A stretch of 32,888 nt of DNA from JACMLD01 sp039915085. GTDB taxonomy: Bacteria > Bacteroidota > Bacteroidia > Chitinophagales > Chitinophagaceae. Each line of letters opens with the position of its first letter. The first letter of the stretch is position 1. Under the pieces are notes generated by a model. It was not told the DNA's origin and searched no databases. It saw only the letters and a program-made list of their open reading frames with translations. The stretch spans positions 1 to 32,888 of the forward strand of contig JBDSOC010000012.1 in assembly GCA_039915085.1 (NCBI GenBank), read 5' to 3'. Positions 1 through 8,513 of this stretch are shown here, in pieces. The translations under genes and the position numbers were made by a program.

Positions 1-199
1 TAAACCGATGTTTATTTTAATATACGCTGATGGCATATGACGCATTTATTCCCGCATCAGTATTCTATACAATTGTTAGGTGAGAAATTTGCTCTACAAT
101 TCTCAATGTGTACAATAATGATATGCCACAAATCCATAACTGATGACGTGCCTTTGCAGTATAATATTCATGGCATGAATTTACATTTAGTATAGCCTG

Positions 200-466
200 A
201 TGACTGACCTCACAAACTACGTAGGAATAGGAGCCGGCGTTTTTACAGGCATTTCCATGTTACCGCAGCTGATAAAAATAATCCGTGAAAAAAAAGCAGA
301 AGACATTTCATACTTTATGCTTGTTATACTTATGATCGGACTTTCGGGATGGGTTTGGTATGGTATCAGAAAAAATGATTTACCTATCATTTTTACCAAT
401 ATTTTTTCATTTCTTATCAACACACTGATAGTAATTTTCTCCTTTAAATATAAAAACAAGGCCTGA
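200..466 (+). CDS. SemiSWEET-family sugar transporter (PQ-loop, 3 TM)
   Basis: An 88-residue membrane protein with three hydrophobic segments (about residues 7-27, 38-55 and 62-83). A Pro-Gln pair at 22-23 ends helix 1. A WYG motif (53-55) and Asn67 in helix 3 match the usual SemiSWEET pattern. Family knowledge: SemiSWEETs are half-size relatives of eukaryotic SWEETs that dimerise in the inner membrane and let small sugars move down their gradient. The length is normal for the family. The start is an ATG at 200 with no obvious ribosome binding site. No sugar-metabolism gene is adjacent, so the substrate is unknown. The family call is fairly secure; a different PQ-loop protein is the main alternative. 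Confidence 0.85.
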   Translation: MTDLTNYVGIGAGVFTGISMLPQLIKIIREKKAEDISYFMLVILMIGLSGWVWYGIRKNDLPIIFTNIFSFLINTLIVIFSFKYKNKA

Positions 467-578
467 AATCAAGAATTCCTGTAGAAATAAATCTACAAAT
501 ATCCGTTACGGTACAGCTATGCGTTCCGGCATATTTTTTTCAGCAAATAGGTTGAAATCTTCAAATTAAAATAAACAT

Positions 579-983
579 ATGATGCCAGTTAAAATTAATG
601 ATGCCACCATTAACCGCCCCGAAGGCAACAGGATAATTGATGCGCCCGCAGTTTCAATTGATTTAAAAGAATTTACGGCCCAGCTAAAAGAAGAGTCTGC
701 CTGGGAAAAAAATGACCGCAATGCCATTACCGTTTTTAAAACAAATGGTATGACACTGGTATTAACGGCGCTTCACAAAAATGCAACGATCGACGATTTA
801 GAAGTTGAAGGTATACTAACATTACAGGTAATAGAAGGAGCAATCAGTATCGTCTCTGCAGATAATGAGACCCTGCAGGTGAAAGAGAAGCAAATGATCG
901 TTCTTCACCCCGGGGCAAAACAACAGGTAACCGCAGAAGAAGAGACAGTAATGCTCCTTTCCAATATTAAAGCGGCGCAGTAG
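579..983 (+). CDS. Small cupin-fold protein
   Basis: A 134-residue soluble protein without a signal peptide. Residues about 50-128 alternate short beta-like stretches with a cupin rhythm: a glycine-containing ILTLQVIEGAISI strand pair, a KEKQMIVLHPG turn and a C-terminal strand, typical of a small cupin-like domain. The His/Glu metal-binding cluster of catalytic cupins is largely missing, so a binding or sensing role is more likely than an enzyme. The start could be ATG 579 or the next codon, ATG 582. Its stop lies only 9 nt from the stop of the convergent transglutaminase/DUF2126 gene, with no terminator between them. Function unknown. Confidence 0.7.
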   Translation: MMPVKINDATINRPEGNRIIDAPAVSIDLKEFTAQLKEESAWEKNDRNAITVFKTNGMTLVLTALHKNATIDDLEVEGILTLQVIEGAISIVSADNETLQVKEKQMIVLHPGAKQQVTAEEETVMLLSNIKAAQ

Positions 984-992
984 CAGCACTTA

Positions 993-3900
993 TTATTTCT
1001 TTTTCCAGAATTGCCGCAGATCTAACGTATACGGATAAGCCACATTCGTTTCTGCCAACGGTGCATCAGCCAGGAAAGGCAGCCTGTTTTGTTCTACATA
1101 ATGTACAATAATATTTCCTGCAGATCTCAATGAAACCAGCGGCGCAGGTTGCAATACGTCCTGTGTGTGAGAAGTAATACCAAAACGGCTGAAACGCCTT
1201 GATTCTGCCTCGTAGCTGTTCACAGGGAAAGTATCATAATGCCTGCCGCCCGGGTGGGCCACATAATAAGTACAGCCACCAATAGAACGGCTGTTCCATG
1301 TATCGATAATATCAAATGTAAGTGGTGTATCAACGCCAATGGTAGGGTGCAATGCAGAAGGCGGTTGCCATGCACGGTAACGTATACCACAAACAAATAC
1401 TTCTTTGGTTAAAGTTTCTCTTAAAGGAACACGGCTGCCATTACACAGCAATATATAACGTGCCCCATTCAATCCTGTTAATTTAACCTGCACCCTTTCC
1501 AAAGAAGAATCTACAAAACGGGCGGTGCCTGTGCTGGACATTTCTTCCCCCAACACATGCCAGGGCTCTATACCCATTCTTATTTCCATTTCTATTCCCT
1601 GCAGTTTTACTGTTCCATAATGCGGGAAGCGGAATTCAAAAAATGGATCAAACCAACTCATATTAAATGCATAACCGGCATCATTCAAATCACTCACCAC
1701 ATCTTTTAAATCCTGGTGTACATAATGTGGCAACATGAACCGATCGTGCAGTTCTGTACCCCATCTTACTAAATTATGTTTATAGGGCTTCTTCCAGAAT
1801 TTTGCAATTAAAGCGCGGATCAATACCATTTGTACAAGGCTCATTTGTTTGTGAGGCGGCATATCAAATGCGCGGAATTCAAGAATGCCCAGTCTGCCTG
1901 ATGAAGTATCCGGTGAATACATTTTATCAATACAAAATTCAGAGCGGTGGGTGTTACCCGTTATATCTGTAAGCAAATGCCTGAATATCCGGTCCACTAT
2001 CCAGAATGGTACAAAACCACTTTCAGGAACCTGGTCGAAAGCAATTTCCATTTCATACAGCTTTTCATCACGCCCTTCATCAATACGCGGAGCCTGGCTT
2101 GTTGGACCAATAAAGGCGCTGGAAAATAAATAAGAGAGCCCGGGATGATGCTGCCAGTAAGTGATCAAACTACGTAATACATCAGGTCTGCGTAATAATG
2201 GGCTGTCTGAAGGCGTAGCCCCGCCAATGGTGATATGATTACCACCACCGGTGCCAGTATGTCTTCCATCCAGCATAAATTTCTCTGTTGCCAGCCGCGA
2301 CAAAAATGCCTGGTCATACAAAGTATCAATATTGTGAACCAGTTCTTTCCAATTCTTTGACGGATGAATATTTACTTCAATCACACCCGGATCCGGCGAT
2401 ACCACCAATCGTTCCATGCGGTAATCACGGGGCGGTTCATATCCTTCAATACGTACCGGTAAATTTAATTTTTCCGCTGTAGCTTCTATTGATGCTACCA
2501 TGTCTAAATAATGTTCCAGGTAATCCATCGGTGGCAGAAAAATATAGATAATGCCGTCTCTTGCTTCTACGCACAAGGCAGTTTTAATAACCGGAATTTC
2601 ATACAAGGGCTGATTTTCCTTCTCGCCCTCTTCCGTTGTTTTCTTTTTTTCCGGTTTATTGTTTTTATCAAAAGCAGTTGCCCTTTTTTCAACTGCCGTT
2701 TCTTTATGGTGCACCAGCTTTTGTTTGGGCTCAGGGTGCATCGTTATCAAACCATAACGGCTGGTAATAGTTTCATGATAATGATCCAGTTCCGGCAATA
2801 CATCAAACAAACTGCGTTCTATTTTTTGTGGTTCGTCTGATTTGGCTACCGCAGCAAGTGATTCAAGCGGCAAACGTAACCCTATTGGCGAGTTACCTGG
2901 TATCATAAACAGGTGATCCCTGTTCAACACCCATTTATTGCTTTGCCATTTGTCATTGTCATAATTCCATTTAAGTGGCAGCACATAACCAACCGGCTTG
3001 TCAAGTCCTTTCTCCAGCAGCTGAGATAAAGTTCTTCGTTCTATCGGATCTTTCAGATTGGACTGAAGCGGGTCAATATTTGCCGGCAGTTTGCCTTCGG
3101 TCCATAAAAAATAGAAAATATCTTCATAGGCGGCGCTTGCATTTTCTTTACTTACTGCCAGGTGTTTTGCCAGTTCATTTACAAATGCTTCCGCATGCAG
3201 GTAAGTATATTTTTTTTCAATTTTTTCATGAGCAATTAGCTTAATATTTTTCCAGATAGGATAATTATCTTTTCTCCAGAACAAACCGTATTGCCAGCGC
3301 GGTAAAGGCTCGCCGGGATACCATTTTCCCTGGCCATAATGTATCATGCCACTGGGGCCGAATTTCTCCCGCAAACGGAAAATTAAATCATGAGAAAGTT
3401 CGCGTTTTAGTTTTCCATCAGCTGTATTATTCCACTCCGGCCCTTCCATATCATCGATAGAAACAAAAGTTGGTTCACCGCCCATGGTCATGCGCACATC
3501 TCCTTTTTCTAAATCTTCATCTACGAGTAAGCCGGTAGCATTAATAGCGGCCCATTGCTCGTCAGAGTATGGGTTGGTAACACGCGGATCTTCATGTATG
3601 CGGGTTACGGTATTGCTGAATGTAAATATAGATTCTGCTTCATCCCTTGCACCTACTACCGGCGCAGCACTTGCATAATCGGGTGTGCATGCCAGTGGTA
3701 TATGACCTTCACTTGCAAAAAGGCCCGAAGTAGGATCAAGTCCTATCCACCCGGCTCCCGGCACGTACACTTCTGTCCATGCGTGCAGATCGGTAAAATC
3801 ATTTTCAGGGCCTGAGGGACCGTCGAGTGATTTTACATCTGCGGTTAACTGTACCAGGTAGCCCGAAACAAAACGCGCTGCCAAACCCAGGTGACGGAAT

Positions 3901-4469
3901 ACCTGTACGAGCAGCCACGCAGAATCGCGGCAGGAACCCAATGCCTTTTCAAGTGTTTCTTCACAGGTCTGTACTCCTACTTCCATACGGATAGAATAAT
4001 TGATATCCTTGTTTAATTTTTGGTTGATATAAACAAGGAAATCATTAATCGTTTTTTCGGATTTGTCAATGCCCTCCAGCCATTTTGTAAGTAAGGGGCC
4101 ATTCTCTTTTGTTTCGAGATAAGGAGCAAGTTCCTTGGGTAATTCGCCCTGGTATTTGAATGGAAAATTTTCAGCATATTCTTCTACAAAAAAATCAAAA
4201 GGGTTAATAACCACCATATTGGCAATCACCTCTACTTCAACAGACAGTTCCGTTGTTTTTTCTGGAAAAACAACACGGGCCTGGTAGTTACCAAAGGGAT
4301 CCTGCTGCCAGTTAATAAAATGCGCTGCGGGCGTTACTTTAAATGAATAAGCTTCTATATTGGTACGGGAATGCGCTGCGGGCCGTAAACGGAAAATATG
4401 GGGCGAAAGATGAATTGGCCTGTCGTAAGTATAACTGGTTTCATGATTGATTGCAACGCGTATTGCCAT
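993..4469 (-). CDS. Transglutaminase-like / DUF2126 (putative amidoligase) fusion
   Basis: A large cytoplasmic protein of 1,158 residues. Residues 1-80 match the bacterial transglutaminase N-terminal domain. The transglutaminase core follows, with Cys180 in GSCRDSAWL, His229 in DLHAWTEVY and Asp245 in LDPTSG as the likely papain-like triad. From about 328 (MTMGGEPTF) to the end is DUF2126, a Pfam family proposed to be an amidoligase. It has a glycine-rich TGTGGGNH motif at 738-745 and LEFRAFDMPPH at 863-873, both resembling glutamine-synthetase-type ligases. A charged linker lies near 602-620. The frame opens at a TTG (4547), but that codon lies inside a good -7 promoter box, so I choose ATG 4469, which gives the conserved start MAIRVAINHETSY. 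The family's usual partners, an alpha-E protein and a circularly permuted ATP-grasp, are absent here. The substrate is unknown; peptide ligation and trimming is an inference. Confidence 0.88.
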   Translation of the reverse strand: MAIRVAINHETSYTYDRPIHLSPHIFRLRPAAHSRTNIEAYSFKVTPAAHFINWQQDPFGNYQARVVFPEKTTELSVEVEVIANMVVINPFDFFVEEYAENFPFKYQGELPKELAPYLETKENGPLLTKWLEGIDKSEKTINDFLVYINQKLNKDINYSIRMEVGVQTCEETLEKALGSCRDSAWLLVQVFRHLGLAARFVSGYLVQLTADVKSLDGPSGPENDFTDLHAWTEVYVPGAGWIGLDPTSGLFASEGHIPLACTPDYASAAPVVGARDEAESIFTFSNTVTRIHEDPRVTNPYSDEQWAAINATGLLVDEDLEKGDVRMTMGGEPTFVSIDDMEGPEWNNTADGKLKRELSHDLIFRLREKFGPSGMIHYGQGKWYPGEPLPRWQYGLFWRKDNYPIWKNIKLIAHEKIEKKYTYLHAEAFVNELAKHLAVSKENASAAYEDIFYFLWTEGKLPANIDPLQSNLKDPIERRTLSQLLEKGLDKPVGYVLPLKWNYDNDKWQSNKWVLNRDHLFMIPGNSPIGLRLPLESLAAVAKSDEPQKIERSLFDVLPELDHYHETITSRYGLITMHPEPKQKLVHHKETAVEKRATAFDKNNKPEKKKTTEEGEKENQPLYEIPVIKTALCVEARDGIIYIFLPPMDYLEHYLDMVASIEATAEKLNLPVRIEGYEPPRDYRMERLVVSPDPGVIEVNIHPSKNWKELVHNIDTLYDQAFLSRLATEKFMLDGRHTGTGGGNHITIGGATPSDSPLLRRPDVLRSLITYWQHHPGLSYLFSSAFIGPTSQAPRIDEGRDEKLYEMEIAFDQVPESGFVPFWIVDRIFRHLLTDITGNTHRSEFCIDKMYSPDTSSGRLGILEFRAFDMPPHKQMSLVQMVLIRALIAKFWKKPYKHNLVRWGTELHDRFMLPHYVHQDLKDVVSDLNDAGYAFNMSWFDPFFEFRFPHYGTVKLQGIEMEIRMGIEPWHVLGEEMSSTGTARFVDSSLERVQVKLTGLNGARYILLCNGSRVPLRETLTKEVFVCGIRYRAWQPPSALHPTIGVDTPLTFDIIDTWNSRSIGGCTYYVAHPGGRHYDTFPVNSYEAESRRFSRFGITSHTQDVLQPAPLVSLRSAGNIIVHYVEQNRLPFLADAPLAETNVAYPYTLDLRQFWKKK

Positions 4470-4544
4470 AATTAAAATAGTATTTGTGGGAATGATGATG
4501 GCCGGGCAATCGCTGAAGATAAATATAAGGCTTTTTACCCGATA

Positions 4545-4552
4545 CAAATTTA
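4545..4552 (-). promoter_or_regulatory. -7 box TAAATTTG for the transglutaminase/DUF2126 gene
   Basis: The minus strand reads TAAATTTG, a perfect match to the Bacteroidota TAnnTTTG -7 element, giving a leader of about 70 nt before ATG 4469. No good TTG -33 element is seen at the usual spacing. The box contains the alternative TTG start codon, which argues against that start. Confidence 0.45.
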
Positions 4553-4628
4553 CTGATTAGGCGCAACCTTCGCTCCCGCTAAATTCATTCAAAATCTTTA
4601 TCTTACCAACTCAATAAACAAGCACATT

Positions 4629-5867
4629 GTGAATATTAAACTCCGCCTGATTATCCTGAATTTTTTAGAGTTTTTTGTATGGGGTTCCTGGCTGATTTCT
4701 TTAGGCAGCTACCTTTTTTCGCTTGGTTTTACCGGCCTCCAAATCAGCAGTATTTATGGCACTATGGGCGTGGCATCCTTGTTTGCCCCTGCGTTATTGG
4801 GTATTGTGGCCGACAAATGGATGAACGCAGAAAGGGTTTTAGGATTGTGCCATATCATTGGTGCGCTTTTATTATTATGGGCATCTACAGTCACCACTTA
4901 TAAATTACTCTGGGTAATTATGTTGCTGAACTGTTGTATGTATATGCCTACCATTGCACTCAATAATACGGTCTCTTATATTGCCCTCGAAAAAAAGGGG
5001 TATGATATTGTTACCATCTTTCCTCCCATAAGAGTTTGGGGCACCGTTGGATTTATTTGCGCAATGTGGGTGGTAGACTTACTGGGATTTAACCAGAGCC
5101 ATTACCAGTTTTATGTAAGCGGTGCGGCAGGTATCATCATGGGTTTATATTCATTTACCATTACCAAATGCCCGCCCGCCGCATCAAAAGAAAAAAAGAG
5201 TCTTGCCTCTTCCCTGGGACTGGATGCATTTATTTTATTCAAACAGAAAAAAATGGTGATTTTTTTCCTGTTCGCAATGTTATTGGGAGCAGCCTTGCAA
5301 ATCACCAATACCTTTGGTTTGCCTTTTCTTGATGATTTCGCTAAAATCTACCCCGAATCATTTGCCGTAAAACATCCGGGGCTTTTATCTTCCGTTGCAC
5401 AAATTTCTGAGACACTGTTCATTCTTACCATACCATTTTTTTTGAAACGGTTTGGTATTAAACAAGTGATGATAATGAGCATTTTTGCCTGGGTATTCCG
5501 GTTTGGATTGTTTGGCATCGGCAATCCCGGAACAGGACTACCATTTTTGGTCTTATCAATGATAGTATACGGAATGGCATTTGATTTTTTCAATATCTCG
5601 GGATCGCTTTTTGTAGAAAGAGAAGCAGATATAAAAATACGTGCAAGTGCGCAGGGCCTGTTTATGCTGATGACGAACGGACTCGGTGCAACCATCGGGG
5701 GAGTGTTCAGTGGTAGTGTGGTGGATTATTTTACACATGATGGCGTAAGAAACTGGCAGAGCATCTGGTTTACTTTTGCGGCTTATGCACTGTTATTGGG
5801 CATTGTATTTCCATTGGTATTCAAATACAAACATGATCCAACCAAAGTGGGAACAGTTGTACACTAA
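4629..5867 (+). CDS. MFS nucleoside permease (NupG/XapB-like)
   Basis: A 412-residue integral membrane protein with about 12 hydrophobic segments. The N-terminus (LNFLEFFVWGSWLISLG) is characteristic of the nucleoside:H+ symporter branch of the major facilitator superfamily. The loop 2-3 signature GIVADKWMNAERVL is at about 58-71. Family members import nucleosides across the inner membrane with protons; bacterial relatives of this type are also annotated more loosely as MFS transporters. The start codon is GTG at 4629; no upstream alternative keeps the conserved N-terminus. The gene is divergent from the transglutaminase/DUF2126 gene across 159 bp. No nucleoside-catabolic gene is nearby, so the substrate is assigned by family only. 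Confidence 0.85.
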   Translation: MNIKLRLIILNFLEFFVWGSWLISLGSYLFSLGFTGLQISSIYGTMGVASLFAPALLGIVADKWMNAERVLGLCHIIGALLLLWASTVTTYKLLWVIMLLNCCMYMPTIALNNTVSYIALEKKGYDIVTIFPPIRVWGTVGFICAMWVVDLLGFNQSHYQFYVSGAAGIIMGLYSFTITKCPPAASKEKKSLASSLGLDAFILFKQKKMVIFFLFAMLLGAALQITNTFGLPFLDDFAKIYPESFAVKHPGLLSSVAQISETLFILTIPFFLKRFGIKQVMIMSIFAWVFRFGLFGIGNPGTGLPFLVLSMIVYGMAFDFFNISGSLFVEREADIKIRASAQGLFMLMTNGLGATIGGVFSGSVVDYFTHDGVRNWQSIWFTFAAYALLLGIVFPLVFKYKHDPTKVGTVVH

Positions 5868-6214
5868 AAAATGTGCTGATCTTAAAATAACAGTAACCTG
5901 ATTTATCGGGGTCGTCAATTTTATTCAGCAACCCAGCATAAAAGAGGTTAATTCTTATCACAGCTACCTGCACCTTAAAAAGTTTCAAACCCCGCTTCCT
6001 TGCGGAATAGTTAAAAACCCCTGCAACAAAACTTTAACATTGATGCATTTCAAATTATTAATTGGTTAGTACCAGCATGATATGTGGGCAGCATCTTCAG
6101 TTTATTCAACTGCCAATTGCAAAAATCACGCCTTTACGGTATGATCTGCTAAAGACTATTTCTAAATATTTGCACCCTTAAACTTTATCATTAACCAATA
6201 CAATTATCTAACAA
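5868..6214. other. Intergenic gap, no gene supported
   Basis: These 347 bases hold no convincing gene. A 34-codon frame (6077-6181, plus) has no recognisable features. A weak CCGC/GCGG hairpin lies near 5993-6006. The sequence ATTTGCACC at about 6167 resembles part of a -7 element for the downstream gene but does not match TAnnTTTG exactly. Confidence 0.5.
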
Positions 6215-6829
6215 ATGAAAATTTTTCTTTCACTATTCACCCTGGCTGTTTTCAGTTTTATTTCTTTTCATCTGAATGCACAAACAAACATGGCTAACAA
6301 AAAGAACCTGTATCTCGATGTTCACCAGTTAGAACCCGGCAAAGTAAAATTTGCAGATGTGGCGGCAGCACATAAAAAAGATCTGGCTACAGAACATAAA
6401 TATGGGGTTGATTTTAAGAAATTCTGGGTTGATGAAAAAGAAGGACGTGTATATTGTCTGGCATCCTCCAAAGACACCGCATCTATCCGGAAAACACATG
6501 CTGAAGCACATGGACTGTTGCCTTCACATATTTACCTTGTAACAGATGGAGACGAAGCAAAGCTAAAAGGACAAAAAGCTTTATTCCTGGATGTACATCA
6601 CCTGGGTGCAGGAAAAGTTACTGCAAAGGATGTAGCAGCAGCGCATAAAAAAGACCTTGCAGTCCAAGGCAAATATGGTGTAAACCTTATCAACTATTGG
6701 GTTGATGAAAAAGAAGGAATTGTAATGTGTCTTGCACAGGCCAGCGATTCAAGCGCACTTATCAAAACACATAAAGAAGCACACGGATTGATACCAGATG
6801 CTGTAATGAAAGTCAGGCAGGGACAATAA
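6215..6829 (+). CDS. Secreted protein with two tandem DUF4242 (nickel-binding-like) domains
   Basis: A 204-residue protein with a signal peptide (hydrophobic 4-20, cleavage likely after NAQ at 21-23). Two homologous domains span about 30-110 and 120-201, offset by 91 residues. Shared elements are DVH, GKV, DVAAAHKKDLA, KYGV, WVDEKEG, CLA, KTH.EAHG and a C-terminal L.P. This is the DUF4242 family, which includes the Streptomyces nickel-binding protein SCO4226; the conserved histidines (37/128, 53/144, 95/186, 99/190) are candidate metal ligands. Most family members are single-domain and cytoplasmic, so an exported tandem copy is less usual. It probably acts in the periplasm. Metal binding is inferred from the family. 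The gene ends 34 bp before a strong hairpin terminator. Confidence 0.82.
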   Translation: MKIFLSLFTLAVFSFISFHLNAQTNMANKKNLYLDVHQLEPGKVKFADVAAAHKKDLATEHKYGVDFKKFWVDEKEGRVYCLASSKDTASIRKTHAEAHGLLPSHIYLVTDGDEAKLKGQKALFLDVHHLGAGKVTAKDVAAAHKKDLAVQGKYGVNLINYWVDEKEGIVMCLAQASDSSALIKTHKEAHGLIPDAVMKVRQGQ

Positions 6830-6862
6830 TCCAAGGATTATAAACACCCTGAAACTTAAAAA

Positions 6863-6894
6863 GCAGGCAGAAAGTAAATTAACTTTCTGCCTGC
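6863..6894. terminator. Bidirectional hairpin terminator between convergent genes
   Basis: A perfect 13-bp stem (GCAGGCAGAAAGT at 6863-6875 with its complement at 6882-6894) closes a 6-nt loop. On the minus strand it is followed by a run of five T, so it is best suited to end the SLOG-DinB-globin-DUF1801 transcript. On the plus strand it lies 34 bp past the DUF4242 gene and may end that transcript too, though the T-run there is poor. Confidence 0.85.
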
Positions 6895-6973
6895 TACATT
6901 TATTACCATTAAATTGATCGCTTCTATAGAGGAGGGTTATCTGTGGATGGCGCCCTGAATATTCCAAAGCATT

Positions 6974-7357
6974 TTATTTTTTCTTTTTCAAAATGGCTTT
7001 TTCTTCGTTTTGTTTGACCCTGAATTTTACAATTTTTGTAACCAACTCCAGGGGAAGTTTTTTATCAAGCGGAAACTGCACAGATCCTTTTGCATTTTTG
7101 TAAACCGCTATTTCTTTTTTGAACGCTTCAATTCCTCCTGCACCCGGATAAAAACCAATATGATTTTTATAACCGGCAAAAAAGACCAGCATTCCATGGA
7201 ATTTATAAGCAGGCATCTGGTAACTTATAACTTCTTCGGCTCCTTGTGCAGCTTTGATAATTGTTGCCCTTATTTGATTTAAAAGCTTCTGTGTTTCTTC
7301 AGGAAAACCTGCTATGTATTTATCAATATCGTTTACTTTGGTGGTGGTAGCTTTCAT
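6974..7357 (-). CDS. DUF1801 domain protein (YdhG/frataxin-like fold)
   Basis: A 127-residue soluble protein. The core ISYQMPAYKFHGMLVFFAGYKNHIGFYP with a following FPLDKKLP segment is typical of DUF1801. Family knowledge: this alpha/beta fold includes YdhG-type proteins, some described as iron-chaperone-like because of similarity to frataxin; function is not established generally. The open frame begins with TTG at 7363, but ATG 7357 two codons later gives the normal start (MKATTTKV). The C-terminus is lysine-rich. It is the last gene of the block, 12 bp after the globin stop, which supports cotranscription with it. Confidence 0.82.
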   Translation of the reverse strand: MKATTTKVNDIDKYIAGFPEETQKLLNQIRATIIKAAQGAEEVISYQMPAYKFHGMLVFFAGYKNHIGFYPGAGGIEAFKKEIAVYKNAKGSVQFPLDKKLPLELVTKIVKFRVKQNEEKAILKKKK

Positions 7358-7369
7358 TAACAATTAATT

Positions 7370-7849
7370 TTAATTTTCATTGGGAATATATGGGCCCCCT
7401 GTTTCACCCCAACCCCATTTGGGCATTGGTTCATTATGTTCCATTGGGTTTACTGTTAGTTGAGAATTAATGACGGCAATACGTGTTCCCCATTCCAAAT
7501 AGCCAACAAAAGCCGAGCGGAATTCAGGATCACTTTTTAACCCAATCTCGTCCGCAGTTTGAAGTAAAAGGTGAAGCCAGCGCTGGCGTTTTTCTTCGGT
7601 CAGCATTTTACCTATGTGCTTACCTATCATTTTTGCATGACTACCACCATCTTCAGTTGTATATAATTTTTCTCCGCCAAAAACTTCGGCCACAAAATGC
7701 GAAACATGGCTGATATGTTCAGGTGACATATTCTTAAATGTTCCACTTAATAAATCATCCTTCAAAACTTTATCATAAAAAATTCTGAACAATGTTTCAA
7801 AAGTTTGCATATCACCAGCCCATTCGTATAAAGTTGCTGTGTTTTTCAT
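7370..7849 (-). CDS. Group II truncated haemoglobin
   Basis: A 159-residue haem protein of the 2-on-2 globin family, group II (GlbO/YjbI-type). Visible landmarks are Tyr25 at the B10 position in FRIFYDKV, FGG at 57-59, the proximal (F8) His78 in MIGKHIGKML, and Trp91 (G8), the tryptophan conserved in group II. The C-terminus adds a WGWGETGGPY tail seen in many Bacteroidota and proteobacterial relatives. Known members bind O2 and NO and are linked to oxidative or nitrosative stress, including peroxidase-like activity; which applies here is not shown. The start is ATG 7849. It lies 50 bp downstream of the DinB-like gene and 12 bp upstream of the DUF1801 gene. Confidence 0.9.
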   Translation of the reverse strand: MKNTATLYEWAGDMQTFETLFRIFYDKVLKDDLLSGTFKNMSPEHISHVSHFVAEVFGGEKLYTTEDGGSHAKMIGKHIGKMLTEEKRQRWLHLLLQTADEIGLKSDPEFRSAFVGYLEWGTRIAVINSQLTVNPMEHNEPMPKWGWGETGGPYIPNEN

Positions 7850-7899
7850 TGTTATAAATTAAGGCCTTAAAAAATTCCTTTTGTACTGGCCGAATTCAA

Positions 7900-8448
7900 T
7901 TATTGCTGCAATATTTTTAAATATTCTACCCATGGCCCAACTGCTTCTTTATATTGTTTCGCCATTACACGTGAAATCTGGGAGATATGATTGAGATCGT
8001 GCACAACCCATGTAGCAAGAAGCTGGGCCAGTGTAACTTCCCCAAAAGCAGGATGAGTTCCTTTCTCCTGCAATTCTTTACCCGTAATATTTTTTGAAAG
8101 CAGGTTTTCAATATTTTTTTTACGCAGTATTTTAAATTCTTCCAAAAGTTCCTGTAATGATTTTCCTTTGCTTTCTTCAAATTGGGCAAACCGGTCAAAC
8201 AAGGTAAATTCTTTGGCAGAGTTTTCAGAAAGAATGATCGCCGCTCTCGGCATCCAGTCAGTTTTTTCTCCGTGAATGAGATGCCCAACAATATCATACA
8301 CACTCCAGGTCTCTTCTCCTTCGTTGATTGAAGTCCAGTCAACAGAAACGCCCTGCAGCATTGCTCTGAGAACACCAGGTGTTCGCTCAAGTATTTCTAT
8401 TGATTTTTGTAATGCAAAATCCATAATTCTGAAGCTTTCAGCAGGCAT
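7900..8448 (-). CDS. DinB-superfamily protein
   Basis: A 182-residue four-helix-bundle protein. The DinB/YfiT pattern is visible: WSVYDIVGHLIHGE (His56, His59), a central charged helix, and a C-terminal VVHDLNHISQISRVM whose histidines complete a probable divalent-metal site. Family members are damage-inducible proteins of uncertain function or metal-dependent thiol S-transferases (bacillithiol or mycothiol dependent in Gram-positives). No thiol partner is evident, so the activity is unassigned. The start is ATG 8448. It lies 65 bp after the SLOG-like gene and 50 bp before the globin gene, consistent with one operon. Confidence 0.85.
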   Translation of the reverse strand: MPAESFRIMDFALQKSIEILERTPGVLRAMLQGVSVDWTSINEGEETWSVYDIVGHLIHGEKTDWMPRAAIILSENSAKEFTLFDRFAQFEESKGKSLQELLEEFKILRKKNIENLLSKNITGKELQEKGTHPAFGEVTLAQLLATWVVHDLNHISQISRVMAKQYKEAVGPWVEYLKILQQ

Positions 8449-8513
8449 CTGTATTTCAAATACTTACCATGATAATTGCGGTTCTTTGCAACGGTAATCA
8501 GTGTAATCTTCAT

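Noticed and set aside
4470..4547. N-terminal extension of the transglutaminase/DUF2126 frame to TTG 4547
   Set aside because: The added residues are unlike the family, and the TTG sits within a -7 promoter box.
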